A stretch of 64,000 nt of DNA from Acanthococcus lagerstroemiae (taxonomy: Eukaryota > Arthropoda > Insecta > Hemiptera > Eriococcidae): NCBI GenBank assembly GCA_031841125.1, contig CM063110.1, forward strand, positions 51,311,946-51,375,945. Reading direction: 5' to 3'. The notes beneath the pieces were generated by a model. It saw only the letters and a program-made list of their open reading frames with translations. It did not search any database and was not told the DNA's origin. A program made the translations under genes and the position numbers. Positions 45,471 through 56,275 of this stretch are shown piece by piece (the first letter of the stretch is position 1; each line of letters opens with the position of its first letter).

Positions 45471-46504
45471 TAATTATTGTTATATTAAGATTCAAATAAT
45501 TAACATGTCAATAGTACGAAATAATTAGTGTACTAATAATCATAATAACTGATTTATTGATAATTGAAAAACTTAATAGTTTAGGTAATCTGTGCATCAT
45601 TAATCAAAATAGTGAAAATACCTAACAGATTAATTATTATCAGAAAAATCAATACATTAATAAACAAAATTGAGTTGATACATTGATAATTAAAAGAATC
45701 TGCGAATGAATATTCAAGGAGTTTGCATATCAATAATTTAAGTATTTGATGTATCAATAATCAGTATAATTGATACATTAATTATTGGATAAAGAAATCA
45801 ATCCATTAATAATTTAAAAAAAAAATGTATTGATAATTAAAATAATTGATTTGTTAAATAATTGAAATAATTTGTGCATTGATAATCAAAATAATTAATT
45901 CATCAATAATTGAAATGAGAAATAATTGATGCAACAATAATTGTTAGGTGTATATTGGTAATGTTATGAAAATTGAAATAACTAATGTATTAGCTATAAA
46001 TAATATTTGATTTACTATTGATTATTAAAATAATTGTTATATTGACAGTTCAAATAATCTGTATAATATTAATAATTAAAATACTTGATAATATGTTAAT
46101 GATCAAAACAATCGATAAATATATTCATAATTGAATGAATGGATTTATTGATGAACAAAATTATCGATACAGTGGCATAATGGCGGACTTGTGAATTTCC
46201 CCCCCCCCCTCCTTGTCCGTTAAATGGGCTTACTCTCAGAAACAAATATAGCAGCTGACAAAAGGGACGTAAACCACATAACTTTTAGGTCCATTTTACT
46301 TGACTTTTTCTTAAAGAAACTTCATTTCCCCTCGAACGCGTTATAAACACAGACAAAAAATGTACCTAACATGAAATAAACAAATGGGTGGAAAAAGGGT
46401 AGGTATCACCCCAAAAATTTCGTTTTCGAGAAAACATCTTCGAAGATTTATTGTAATATATTTATGGTAATAAATCTGTGAATATATTGCAAATCCTCAA
46501 TGAT

Positions 46505-46640
46505 TTCTCATCCATCACTTGTGGAGGGTGTGGTGATGCACGCATGCCAAATTGGCTCCCCAGACACCGCACCCCTGGTCCCAGAGACTAGTCTTCCGAG
46601 TATTGCGTCTGTGATAAGAGAGGGATGTCTTGAGGCTGGC
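46505..46640 (+). repeat. Dispersed repeat family G, copy 3
   Basis: GTGATGCACGCATGCCAAAT, CAGACACCGCACCCCTGGTC, TTCCGAGTATTGCGTC. Confidence 0.7.
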
Positions 46641-47978
46641 CCGGGCCCTCATTTCGTCCCTCCTTGCTTCGGATGTGCGCTGTCCTGCTAGGGCCATCCT
46701 GCTAGAGCCAAATTTCTCATTCATATCCGTGTCCAAAATAGAAAAATTGGCACCTGAAAGAACACGTTCGCAAATTCGGATACCGCAAAATGCATGTTTG
46801 AACATATCTTCTATCTCTAAATGAGAAAATATTTCGGACGTAAACGCGCATTAGCTCTCAAATTAGGAGATGGCGAGCGTATTAGTTTTGCTTACTAAAC
46901 CGCAATACAATTTGAGCTTATTTGGAAACAAAGTTTGCAAGGAGGAGAATTAATTCTATTTATCATCGAATAATGAGGAAACTACACAGCATCGCAACTC
47001 GCAAGAAGCCTGTTGAACACAGAAGTAACTATTTTCATCTTCCGTCGAATCAATATTCGTAGTATACATTTTGGGAAGAGACATTCTATTTAGTTCGTTC
47101 GCTTCAGACACGTCCATCTAAATAATTCATCTTGCCCGTCTCGCGTACTTCTGCTTCCAGTGGCGCAGAAGGATGCATTTGAACGTCAATTTCCGTGTAA
47201 ATCTATCCGCTGGAAACGTTTCTCGAAAATAGTGTTCGCCGTACAAAGACGCGAACACATGGGAATACTCAAATGTAGGTACACAGTTTACCTTTAATGC
47301 TTCCACATTCTCAGGATTCGGAATTACAAGCAAATATCCGCGCTAGAATGCCGATGTTCTTCAATCTCGAGACCTTCGATCTAAAACACAATGCCGATTT
47401 CAAGGGCAGTTTTAACGCTCTCAGATTCCAGGAAAACGGTTTTAAAACTTCCGTTTTTTTAATTTATTTTTTAACTAGCTGTAATAAGTTGACTTTTACA
47501 TACGCAGAGTTGTTGAAAATAGCTCACATTTGCTCTACCTTGTTCGCGAGTGTAATCCGCATTTAACATCGTTGCGAACTCATCCGCTGCTTCAATTGAA
47601 ACGCGTTACAATAGGAAATTTATTGCTCAATAAAAAGTCAAGGTAGTTGGAGGAAAAAAAAGAGCATGTGTAAAAAAAAAAAAGAAGTAAACCCTTATTC
47701 TGACATTTTCAATGAGTGCAACCTCCTAGCTACGCGATGGCTCTTTTTTCGACCATAGGTAACTCTCTTTATTCACCGCAAATGAAAAACTAAATCATGT
47801 CAAAAATTATTTAAGGAGTCGAGCTCGTGTTAGAAAAATGTCTCATAAGTCATGCCTCATGAAACCAGCCTTCGGCTTGAGATTGTAATACGAGCTTCGA
47901 AATATGTTCTAACTAAATTTTTGAATCGATAAATTTATACAATCAGACTGGATTGTTCGAAGAATGATTTTTATCACG

Positions 47979-48017
<39 letters not shown>

Positions 48018-48598
48018 AGATTCAAATGCGAATGCTAGGTATATAGTAACCAGTTCTGTATCATTAATTCGAAGAGAGAAATTATTCTTCTTTTCCTTTT
48101 TTTCCAATTCAGTCTGCGATGAGTTTCCGAAACGAATAATCTAGCATCCGTTTTCTCGCTGCTCGGGTGGGTTTCGTTATACCCTGGGAAAAATTTGAAA
48201 AATTTTTCCAACCGTATTGCGACAGCGGATAATACGTTTGTCGGTCTTTGAAAAATCGTATAAGACGTTTTAAACGGATTTTACATGTAGACTAAGACGA
48301 TTTTATGTATATCGTTTTAGAAAAAAAAAAAAGATAGAAAAAAATGAATTCACGACGTAAAAATTTAAAGCGAGGATTCGACTCAATTTTAGTGAACATT
48401 CTGTGGAAGAAAAATCTTCGCTGTTCCGTTTCGCATGTTGCTATTCAAATGACTACACATTCGCAGGCAGATTATAAGTCCATAACGCAGACAAGTAGTC
48501 GCCTGCTAGAAAACCATAGAGTGGTGCTCTGGACGGTGACTAACCACTTGCAGCAGGAGGGAGCTAATTAAGTTTTTAGAAGAGCAAATATCAGCAAG
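46641..48598. other. CpG-richer single-copy DNA
   Basis: No repeat partners apart from the GA microsatellite. Several short frames without domains. Confidence 0.3.
47981..48014. repeat. GA microsatellite (17 units)
   Basis: Uninterrupted (GA)17. Confidence 0.97.
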
Positions 48599-48748
48599 GT
48601 GAGGGGTAGCAATGGCTTTTCTCATTCATTAGGGAGAAGTCAAACATAGTCTCTCGGGGTACAACGCCTTGTCAGCGAGGGGAGGGGTAACAATGGATTT
48701 CCTCATTTGTTCGGCAGAGGACAAATACAGTCTTCAGGGGTACAATGC
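48599..48748. repeat. Two ~78-bp direct repeats
   Basis: GAGGGGTAGCAATGGCTTTT...GGGGTACAACGCC is followed by GAGGGGTAACAATGGATTTC...GGGGTACAATGCC. Confidence 0.75.
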
Positions 48749-49113
48749 CAAGGTGTCTACAGGTTTGGAAAATTTGGAAAAGGTCAGGAATTTGAAAAGT
48801 AGGTCAGGAAGTTTGGAAATAGTCAGGAAATTCAACAATATTTTTAAGAAGTTTGGAAAAAAACAAAGAATGAACTCACGGAAAATTTTTTTCGTCATTT
48901 AATTTTGCTTCGGCACTCTATATGTATATCTGTGAAGACCTTCCTAATGCTTCATCCAAAAATCAACTTCAAATTTCAGTTCATTTTAACCATAGCGTCT
49001 AGTAGTATAAACATAAATATATACTGTCTATACTGTAAAGGTTTAAAAAAGAGAAGAAAAAAAAGTTTGGAAAAGTCAGGAATTTATATTTTTCCATTCT
49101 TGTAGACACCTTG
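48749..49113. mobile_element. TIR element with CAAGGTGTCTACA ends and 5-bp duplication
   Basis: The ends CAAGGTGTCTACA and TGTAGACACCTTG are perfect inverses. AATGC stands on both sides (48744-48748 and 49114-49118). The inside repeats GGTTTGGAAAA and GTCAGGAATTT. It is 365 bp with no coding. The superfamily is not assigned. Confidence 0.82.
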
Positions 49114-49118
49114 AATGC

Positions 49119-49622
49119 TCCATTTGCATCCCCTGTTTTACGACCCTGGTGCCACTATCGTCGAGATCTCCAAATAAAGATACCAGTTACAAAAAGTGCT
49201 TAGTCCATTTAATCGAAAATGCGATTTTAGCGACATTTGTTAATAAAATGCGAAAATGTGACCATATCAGAATGGCGAACAGTATTTAATCTATCGTTGT
49301 GTATGTGTTCAAAGATCTCGCGTACTCTCTGGATCCATTCCTAAGAAATGCTTTAGCCCGGTTTGGTTTCATGTTTGAAAAATAATCATTTTGGACTAAG
49401 CTTTTTTACGAATTAGTATCTTCAAATATAATTCGTCGACTTATATTGGCCAAAAGTCTCAAAACGGTAGTTGTTTGTGATATGTTTTGTGAGTGCTCTC
49501 CAAATTGTCAATCGGGATCTGTTAAAACCTTTTTGAAGCTTATCAAGCCCATCCTCTGTGCAGCAGTAGATCTTCAGATATAGATAAATAAGATACAAAT
49601 CTGGATGGGTGAGATCTAAGGG
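49119..49622. other. Unassigned DNA
   Basis: Nothing recognised; an unremarkable 67-codon minus-strand frame lies at 49422-49625. Confidence 0.3.
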
Positions 49623-49788
49623 CATAGGCGGAGTTTGAGGGGTATTTGGGATTGCTTAGCAACCCCAAATGAAAGAGAAAGGAAAAACGTGAATTATTTT
49701 GCAATATTTTCCAAAGAAAATTATACTTACTTGCTATTATTTGGTTAGCGATAGCGAAATAATATAAATATTATGTAATTGGACGCTG

Positions 49789-50023
49789 TTAAGCGTAAGG
49801 GAACCAACCAGCAAAATCTGTTTTTTGAAAACACGTGATTCGAAGTTCATGAGCCGTGTATAGAAACTATATGGCATAGCGTTTACTGATTCGCTTTTTT
49901 GAACGTGAGTACACATTTTTGAATCGGGGGCCCAATTTTGAAAAATTTTACTTTTTACACGCTTTTCAACGATACTAATAACTGATTTTGTTTACAAATT
50001 TTTGTTGGTTCCCTTACGCTTAA
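49789..50023. mobile_element. MITE family J, copy 2, perfect ends and 8-bp duplication
   Basis: The 20-bp perfect inverted ends are TTAAGCGTAAGGGAACCAAC. The flanks are exact octamers GGACGCTG at 49781-49788 and 50024-50031, as for hAT-type insertion. The internal words ATGGCATAGCGTTTACTGAT and GGGGGCCCAATTTTGAAAA are shared with 9721-9948. No coding. Confidence 0.93.
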
Positions 50024-51240
50024 GGACGCTGGTAGCTCAGACTTATGATGGTGCAAATAAAATGTCAGGAAAAGATGGTGGTGTGCAGAAATTCATGAAA
50101 GAAGACTTTCCATTAGCTGAGTTCTATCATTGTGGAGGCCACAAAGCAGCACTGGTGATTGTTGATTGTTGTGAGAATTTTCTTGAATGCCGGAAAATTT
50201 TCAACATACTACAAACTTTATTCATTCACTATTCAAATCCTGGTATTCACATACATTGCTCAGAATTCAGAAATGACTAAATGTTAAACCATTTGAAATC
50301 ACCTCATTAAGTGAAACAAGATGGATGTAGGTATACAAATTGCATCAAAGATAATTTTTCAGTCATACTAGAAGCCTCTTGAACCAAGAGATAGAGGAAG
50401 TCTCATCACAAGTTGTGGATGCAAAAGGTTTACTTCATTATTTTGCTGATGCCTTCTTTTGTGGTCTACCTCTAAACTTTTACAGATGTCTTGGCTGTCA
50501 TTCACCTTCTCAGCAAGTCTTTGCAATCTGAAAATATGACATTAGGATTAGCAAAGAACAATATCAAGAGTGTTTTGGATGAATTGCAAAAGAAAAGAGA
50601 CAATGGTTTTTCTGAACTCTGGTCCAAGATTGAATTATTGAGCCGAGAGTATGAGATTTTCCTCACTCCTGATATACTTTCCCGAAAGAAGAGAAAAAGT
50701 ATTGAAAACCGTAAATTGAAGGATTCCCATATTTTATCAACAATTGGAGCACATGAACACCAAGACCAAGAAATGCCTGAAATTACAAATGAAGAGTATT
50801 GGAAAACTCGTCATTTTTATCGCATTGTTGATACAATTAAGGGTCATATGGAAATTCGATTCAGCGAAGAGAGTTTGAAAATTGCTTCTGCTGTGGACAA
50901 ATTCTTTGAATATGATTTTCAAGGCATGGAACCGTTTGTAAATGCGTACAGTCAGTGTGTAGAGCTGAAGTTGGACACAAACTTATTGAAGAGTGAAACT
51001 GAAATTCTGAAAAATTTATTCTCTCAATTGCCGGAAGAGAAGAGGAATTTTGAGAACGCCAGAAAGTTAATTCTCGACAGTCAGACTATGGTTAGAAATG
51101 GAATAATATTAGCTAAAGTAGCTATAGCCATACCTATTAGTAGTACTACTCCAGAGAGGTCATTTTCATCTATGAGAAGATTATGGAATTAGTTAAGAAG
51201 AATTACGCTGCAAGAACGATTTTCAAATTTGAGCCCATAG
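50024..51240 (+). pseudogene. hAT transposase (ZMYM1-like), fragmented
   Basis: The first piece (to 50280) reads LVAQTYDGANKMSGKDGGVQ, EFYHCGGHKAALVIVD, typical of the catalytic core of hAT proteins related to zinc finger MYM-type protein 1. About 200 bp of shifted frames follow. Then 50491-51192 (233 codons) reads LSKSLQSENMTLGLAKNNIKS, LDELQKKRDNGFSELW, ITNEEYWKTRHFYRIVDTIK and the hATC dimerisation motif IAIPISSTTPERSFSSMRRLWN. A TAG then interrupts; the duplicate at 51534-51560 has TGG there, so Trp became a stop. The N-terminal zinc finger is missing and a MITE sits at the 5' side. Confidence 0.88.
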
Positions 51241-51950
51241 AGTTTGAGGGGTATTTGGGGTATTTAGCAACCCCAAACGAAAGAGAAAAAACAAAAAAAA
51301 GAATTATCTTACACTATTTTCCAACAAAAAAAATTATACTTACTTGCTATTATTTAGTTGGTGATAACTAAATAATATAAATATTATATAATTATGATTG
51401 TGATATCGATAGGAATTTTGAGAACACCAGAAAGTTATCTCGACATTCAGACTATGGGTAGAAATGGAATAATATTGGCTAAAGTAGCTGTAGCCATACC
51501 TATTAATAATACTACTCAGAGAGGTCTTTTTCATCTATGAGAAGGTTATGGAAATGGTTAGGAAGAATTACGCTGCATGAACGATTTTCAAATTTGAGCC
51601 TCATCTATATTGAATGTATTCAAATTAACATTAAAGATATACTGGCGAAATACCTAACTCTACCAGATAGAAGGTATAACCTGTATAAGAAATAACTGTT
51701 ATTTTTATTCATAGTAGGTATGTTTTCCTTTGTGCATTAAAACAAATGTAACGGTTCACATTATGTATTTCATAGACCTATTTCAACAGTGGTCATTTTC
51801 AGAGGTAAAACACTTAAAAATTATTCCCAAATTCCCTTACTATACATATAGGTCATTTTTAAGGTTCTGGGATCCTCTGCTAACACCGCACATACATTCC
51901 TCTGTTTCCCTTATAGCAACCCCAACGCAGAACTTGAAACTCCGCCTATG
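51234..51950 (+). mobile_element. Internal-deletion derivative of the same hAT element
   Basis: 51234-51395 repeats the 5' end (GAGTTTGAGGGGTATTTGG, AGCAACCCCAAACGAAAGAG) found at 49623-49780, with GCGG lost from its tip. It is joined to 51405-51665, a second copy of the transposase C-terminus (AGGAATTTTGAGAACACCAG, MRRLWKWLGRI, then a natural stop after DRRYNLYKK), and to the 3' end. Confidence 0.82.
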
Positions 51951-52029
51951 AGGGAGAAGGAGGGCCAAAAATTTCATAAGAATTGGAAAGGTATGGCAAC
52001 ATAAAAGCGGTTTCGGAACGTTTGCCCTG

Positions 52030-53300
52030 TTTATTTTGAAAACTTTTCCTAATATACGAAGTCCGAGCCTTTCAGTTTGCGAAATAAAAATATTTTTCAG
52101 AGGTGAGAATTGGAACTCTCCGCCCCCCCCCCTCCCTTCATCCTTTTATCACAAAACAATCGCCACGGTATACATATTTGAGCTTCAAGCTGGAGTACCT
52201 TGAGGGCTCAAACATACCACTAATTTTAGAATTCCGAATGAAAAGGCATCGAGCTCTTTATCCGGATAGCGGTTTCTGGGTCACTAATTTTGAATATTCA
52301 ATCAAAATTTCAATCCGGTCCTGAATTGGATTCCAACTTTTACATTTTATTCGAAACTGATTTGGTTTCAAGAATTGTGTACAAGTTATCGGAATATAGT
52401 TTTTTTGGATCGTTAATTTCGAACATCCGTTTTTTGATCTGCTTCCGGAGGCTTTCATTTCGATATTTCATTTTTTAACCTTGAAGACACAAAATTAACG
52501 TTTAAAATCTAACCCGGTATCCAAAAAATGTTTTTTGGGTCTTGGGAAAGTCACCAGCATTGAAATTTAAATGGGAGGGTATCAAACCAACTATGAAAAT
52601 ATGCTTTTCTAGGATCACTTTGATTCCAAATATCGCGCCAGATTTTCGATCAAACCCTAATTTGGATCTGAAACTTTGTAAAAATTGGCAAAATTGCCTC
52701 GATTTTCGAAGCCGAATAAATTATTGGAATAAGACATTTTTGGATCGCTGATTTTGTATTTAACGAGACCCCCAACTTTGGCACCGACATTTGCAAAAAA
52801 AAAAGAGCAAAATTATTTTGGTTTTAAAAATTAACAAAGTGTCAAGATAGGTTTTTTGGGTCGCTTATTCTGCAGATCAGCATTTCATTAGATTCTTCAG
52901 CAGCTCCGTTTTATGTGACAAATTTGAAAATTCACCTATTACCCCTCAAATGCCTGAGATTGAATTTAGTTTTAAAAAAATTAGCATCCGGTTTCTTGGG
53001 TCACTGATTTTGATTACTGCATTTAATTCTGTATCTGGATCCGATTCAAGTTCAATCCTTTGAATAGGCAAAATTAGCTCAATTTGAAAAATTGAACTAA
53101 ATTTTAAAATGTAACTTCCTGGATCGCTGATCTCGGATATTCCATTACCTATATGTTTCCAGTCAATTCCCTCTGGGGCCTCCAAAATCAGAATTTCATT
53201 CTCTAATTTGATAAAATTGACTTAGCCTAAAAACTTTGATAAGCAACAGAACAGGAATATTTTTGGTTTCTGATTTCAAAATTGCATCTAATTTTCTATT
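52030..53300. repeat. ~125-bp degenerate satellite F, forward sense
   Basis: Units are marked by GGGTCACTAATTTTGAATAT (about 52276), GGATCGTTAATTTCGAACAT, GGATCACTTTGATTCCAAAT, GGATCGCTGATTTTGTATTT, GGGTCGCTTATTCTGCAGAT, GGGTCACTGATTTTGATTAC and GGATCGCTGATCTCGGATAT. The spacing is 79-139 bp and about nine units are seen. No gene. Confidence 0.82.
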
Positions 53301-54540
53301 TGACAGAACTGAAATTTTACTCTCGAGTGACTGAAGGAGAGGAGGGTGTAGTTTCCTTCCAATGATTTCATAATTGGCTTCAGTTGGAAAGTTTGAGAGA
53401 TTTTGAAGACACTTTTGCCCGTTTCTGTATAAGTCAAATTAGTAGAAAATCAATATCGCGTTCACTTTGTGCTCTATGAGCTTTAAACCTGACGAATTTA
53501 TACTTGAATACGAATCTTAGAAGATTAGAAAGTTGAAAAGAGTTTTGGTCCCTTGCCACAACCACTAGACCTATTACTATTTAATATATTACGTAGATTA
53601 AAGAACCCTTTCTATTCAGTTCAGTGAATACAGTAAGATTTGGTCATTACAAACCAGCTCTAAATTAATTTTCTTTATGCCATTTTCAGGACCCTGGCTC
53701 TGTAACCGACATAATGTATTTCTGGCCAAGTGAGGCCGTGAATCCTTTTCTTGCATTCGAAGAACGCTGCTTCTGGTGGAAGCTTGACTGCTGTCTTCCG
53801 AGATACCCAGCAACAGAGGTTCTTAAGTTGAGCTCTGCGGAGGTTTGTGACTCTGCCTGAAGAGTGTCACATATCAGCCTGCCACTGCGTAGAATGAAAT
53901 CGAGTCGGTAAGTGAAATAGATGCGTATTATAAAATGATGGATAGAAACTTGATAAAGGCGTTTTTAAACTGACCAGAAACGTCTTTCTTTGGAAAGTCT
54001 AAAAAATGCTTGCACGAGTACTGAGGATTGAATAATCTTACCTAGTCTTGAAAATTGCTACCTATCCCTTGGCGAGGGAAGACATTAAATGGTGTAAAAA
54101 AGTGGATGGTGTAGTGATGAACTTGGAGAATTCTCCAAAACTCGTTGCCCAATCAAGCTACAGTTTGTATTGCCCCTCCCTGCACACCTCTCTGGATCCG
54201 CCAATGCCCCAAAGGGAGGTGAATGTAATTTACATACAGATTTTGAGTTATACAAATACCAGTTTTGTTTAAAATTATTCCGAAGGATTTTAACTATCGA
54301 ACAATGCATGAAATACTTCTCCAGCCCCCCCCCCCGGCCAAAAAGGCTCCAAGTTGATTAATTAATGAAAGATTATTGATTTGTTTAAAATAATAGATTG
54401 TATAACTGGCCTGAGGTAAGCCGTGATCTCTTTAGTTATTCCCCCTCCCCCTAAAATCACCTGTTAGTATTCACTCTCAACAGAAAATTTCCATTTCCAT
54501 AGCTTGTTCTGCTGAAGCAAAATCAGTGTTATCTGTTGTT
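53301..54540. other. Unassigned DNA between satellite blocks
   Basis: Nothing recognised; CCCCCTCC and C-run tracts near 54327-54336 and 54442. Confidence 0.3.
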
Positions 54541-55190
54541 ATTTTTCTAAATTTTGGAGCTCAAATTGAGATTTGATCAAAAATTTGATGCCATATTTGA
54601 AGCCAGTGACCAATAAAAGCTCTATATCGATAAACGAATTTGTTACCTTTTTCTGGAATGGGAAGAAGTTACTTTTATCCCGGAAAGGACATATTTGCCT
54701 TACTTCAGAAAAAATGAGGATTCTTTTTCACATTTCTCGAGAAGCGGAAAGAAGAAACAATGTTTTTTAGTTTGACGACGAAAACAAATTTATCTTTCTT
54801 TTCCTAAAGGAGGAAAACGGTCACGTCAATTATGTTAAATTTTTCAAAAATTTGGGACTCAGTTTGGGCCCGATCGAAAATCCGAAGAAATGCTTGGAAT
54901 TATCGGCTTAAAAAAAAAACTATTTTCGATGGTCACTTCGGCTTTTAGAACTAAGTCAATTTCACATAAAATTTTGGGATCCACATCGGGGTCCGATCAA
55001 GAACATGATATGATATTTGGAAGCATCAAATCGAAACGACCACCACGAAACTTTTCTCCTCGATTTTTGAAACCGAATTGACTTTGCCCTACTTTTCTTC
55101 AATTTGAGAGCCTGCAGTGGGGTCTGATGGAAAATCAGATGCGGTATTCAGAGTCAGCGATCCAAAATTTCCACTTCCGTTTGTGTGTCA
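54541..55190. repeat. Satellite F, reverse sense
   Basis: GATGCCATATTTGAAGCCAGTGACC, TCCGATCAAGAACATGATAT, GATGCGGTATTCAGAGTCAGCGATCC: the unit of 52030-53300 in reverse. Confidence 0.75.
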
Positions 55191-56275
55191 ATAATTTCCA
55201 TGGGAAATTTCTGTTAACCACACGGCTGCAGACAGCAGTTGCGCAGCAACAACACGGCTGCAAACTGTAGTCGCGCAGGACGCAGAAAAGATCAAGATTA
55301 ATGAGAACATGGCTGGAATAAGAATTAATTTCGATGGAAAAGAGCTAAATCGTATGGACAGGCTTCGTATCGGGGGGAGCATTACGGTTTTCGAGCGTGT
55401 TGGGGGGAGCGTTACAGTTTTTGCTCAAGTACCTATACCCATGGCTGGAATAAAAATAAATTTCCATGGAAATGATGAGAGCACTTTCTTGTCACATTAC
55501 TTTTCGTCAGGGCCGGGCAGAGGAAATCCGGGCCCGGGGGTGGGAATACAAACAGTGGGTAAGAGCAAAAAAAAAACAATGTTTTTGGGGCCTTTTTTTG
55601 TAAAAGCAGATTTTTTTTGCACTGGCGGGCCCTTAGCGGGCCCTCAAAAAAACTCGGGCCCGGGGAACCCCCTTTTCCCCCCTCACTGTACAGACCTGCT
55701 TTTCGTCACTTTCGTTCCTCCTCAGATGTAACTTTTTTCCCGTTTGTGTGCCAAAGTAAATACATGAAAAGGTCATGATTGTATTTAAATCTTCGAATCG
55801 GTTGGAACCAAAAGGGGTCAAGTCCAAAAATCGCACTTTTCAGGAAGCGAAAAAAAAATGTTTTATTCGAAAATTTGAAAATTGTGGAATACGTCCTTCA
55901 GGGTGGTGGTAGAGGGTCACAAGAGACAACTTTTAAGCTCGGTCCCGTCGAATAAAATTTTGGTAGGCCAAAGATGGGGGGGGGCTTAAAGTTTTTGGAC
56001 TTAAACCTTTTTGGTTCTGAACAATTCTTTTGCAGTTTTACAGCTCGAAATTGCCCCCCCTTGTAGTCAGACATAAAGGGGTCACTTTAGCCTTGGTCTA
56101 TGTTGTTGTTGTTGGTCTAATTCCAATCGAACAAAATCCCTGTAGTTGTAAGAAAAAAAGTTCTGAGTATTGGAAAATTGCGATTTCGTTTTTGAAAATA
56201 GCACTTTTCAGGTATAAAAACGCAAAAAGAGGGGATTAGGCCGGAATTTTTTATTTATGTCCATTTTTGACACTA
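55191..56275. other. Unassigned DNA with short duplications and GGGCCC-rich tracts
   Basis: ATGGCTGGAATAAGAATTAA and ATGGCTGGAATAAAAATAAA (55309 and 55441) repeat together with TTTCCATGGAAAT. GGGGGGAGCRTTACRGTTTT is tandem at 55372-55424. 55508-55690 has CAGGGCCGGG and GGGCCCGGGGAACCCCC segments that may be ends of another element. 55795-55830 is inverse to 57825-57858, on the far side of the Helitron. Confidence 0.45.

Larger units (their letters stand above)
43200..46170. repeat. AT-rich degenerate array (AATAATCAAAATAATTGATA type)
   Basis: Short words such as ATTGATACATTAATAATC, AAAATAATTGATA and TATATTGATAATC recur with a loose ~20-25-bp period. The array occupies 43200-43790, 44690-44997 and 45471-46170 and is interrupted by a LINE fragment and a long inverted-repeat element. 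Confidence 0.85.
49623..51950 (+). mobile_element. hAT-family transposon complex, inactivated
   Basis: The outer ends CATAGGCGGAGTTT (49623) and AAACTCCGCCTATG (ends 51950) are perfect 14-bp inverses. Inside are a transposase gene in pieces, a MITE of family J (49789-50023), and from 51234 a second copy of the element's own 5' end joined to its 3' part. No matching 8-bp flanks were seen (TCTAAGGG and AGGGAGAA), so the outer ends may belong to two different copies. Confidence 0.82.
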
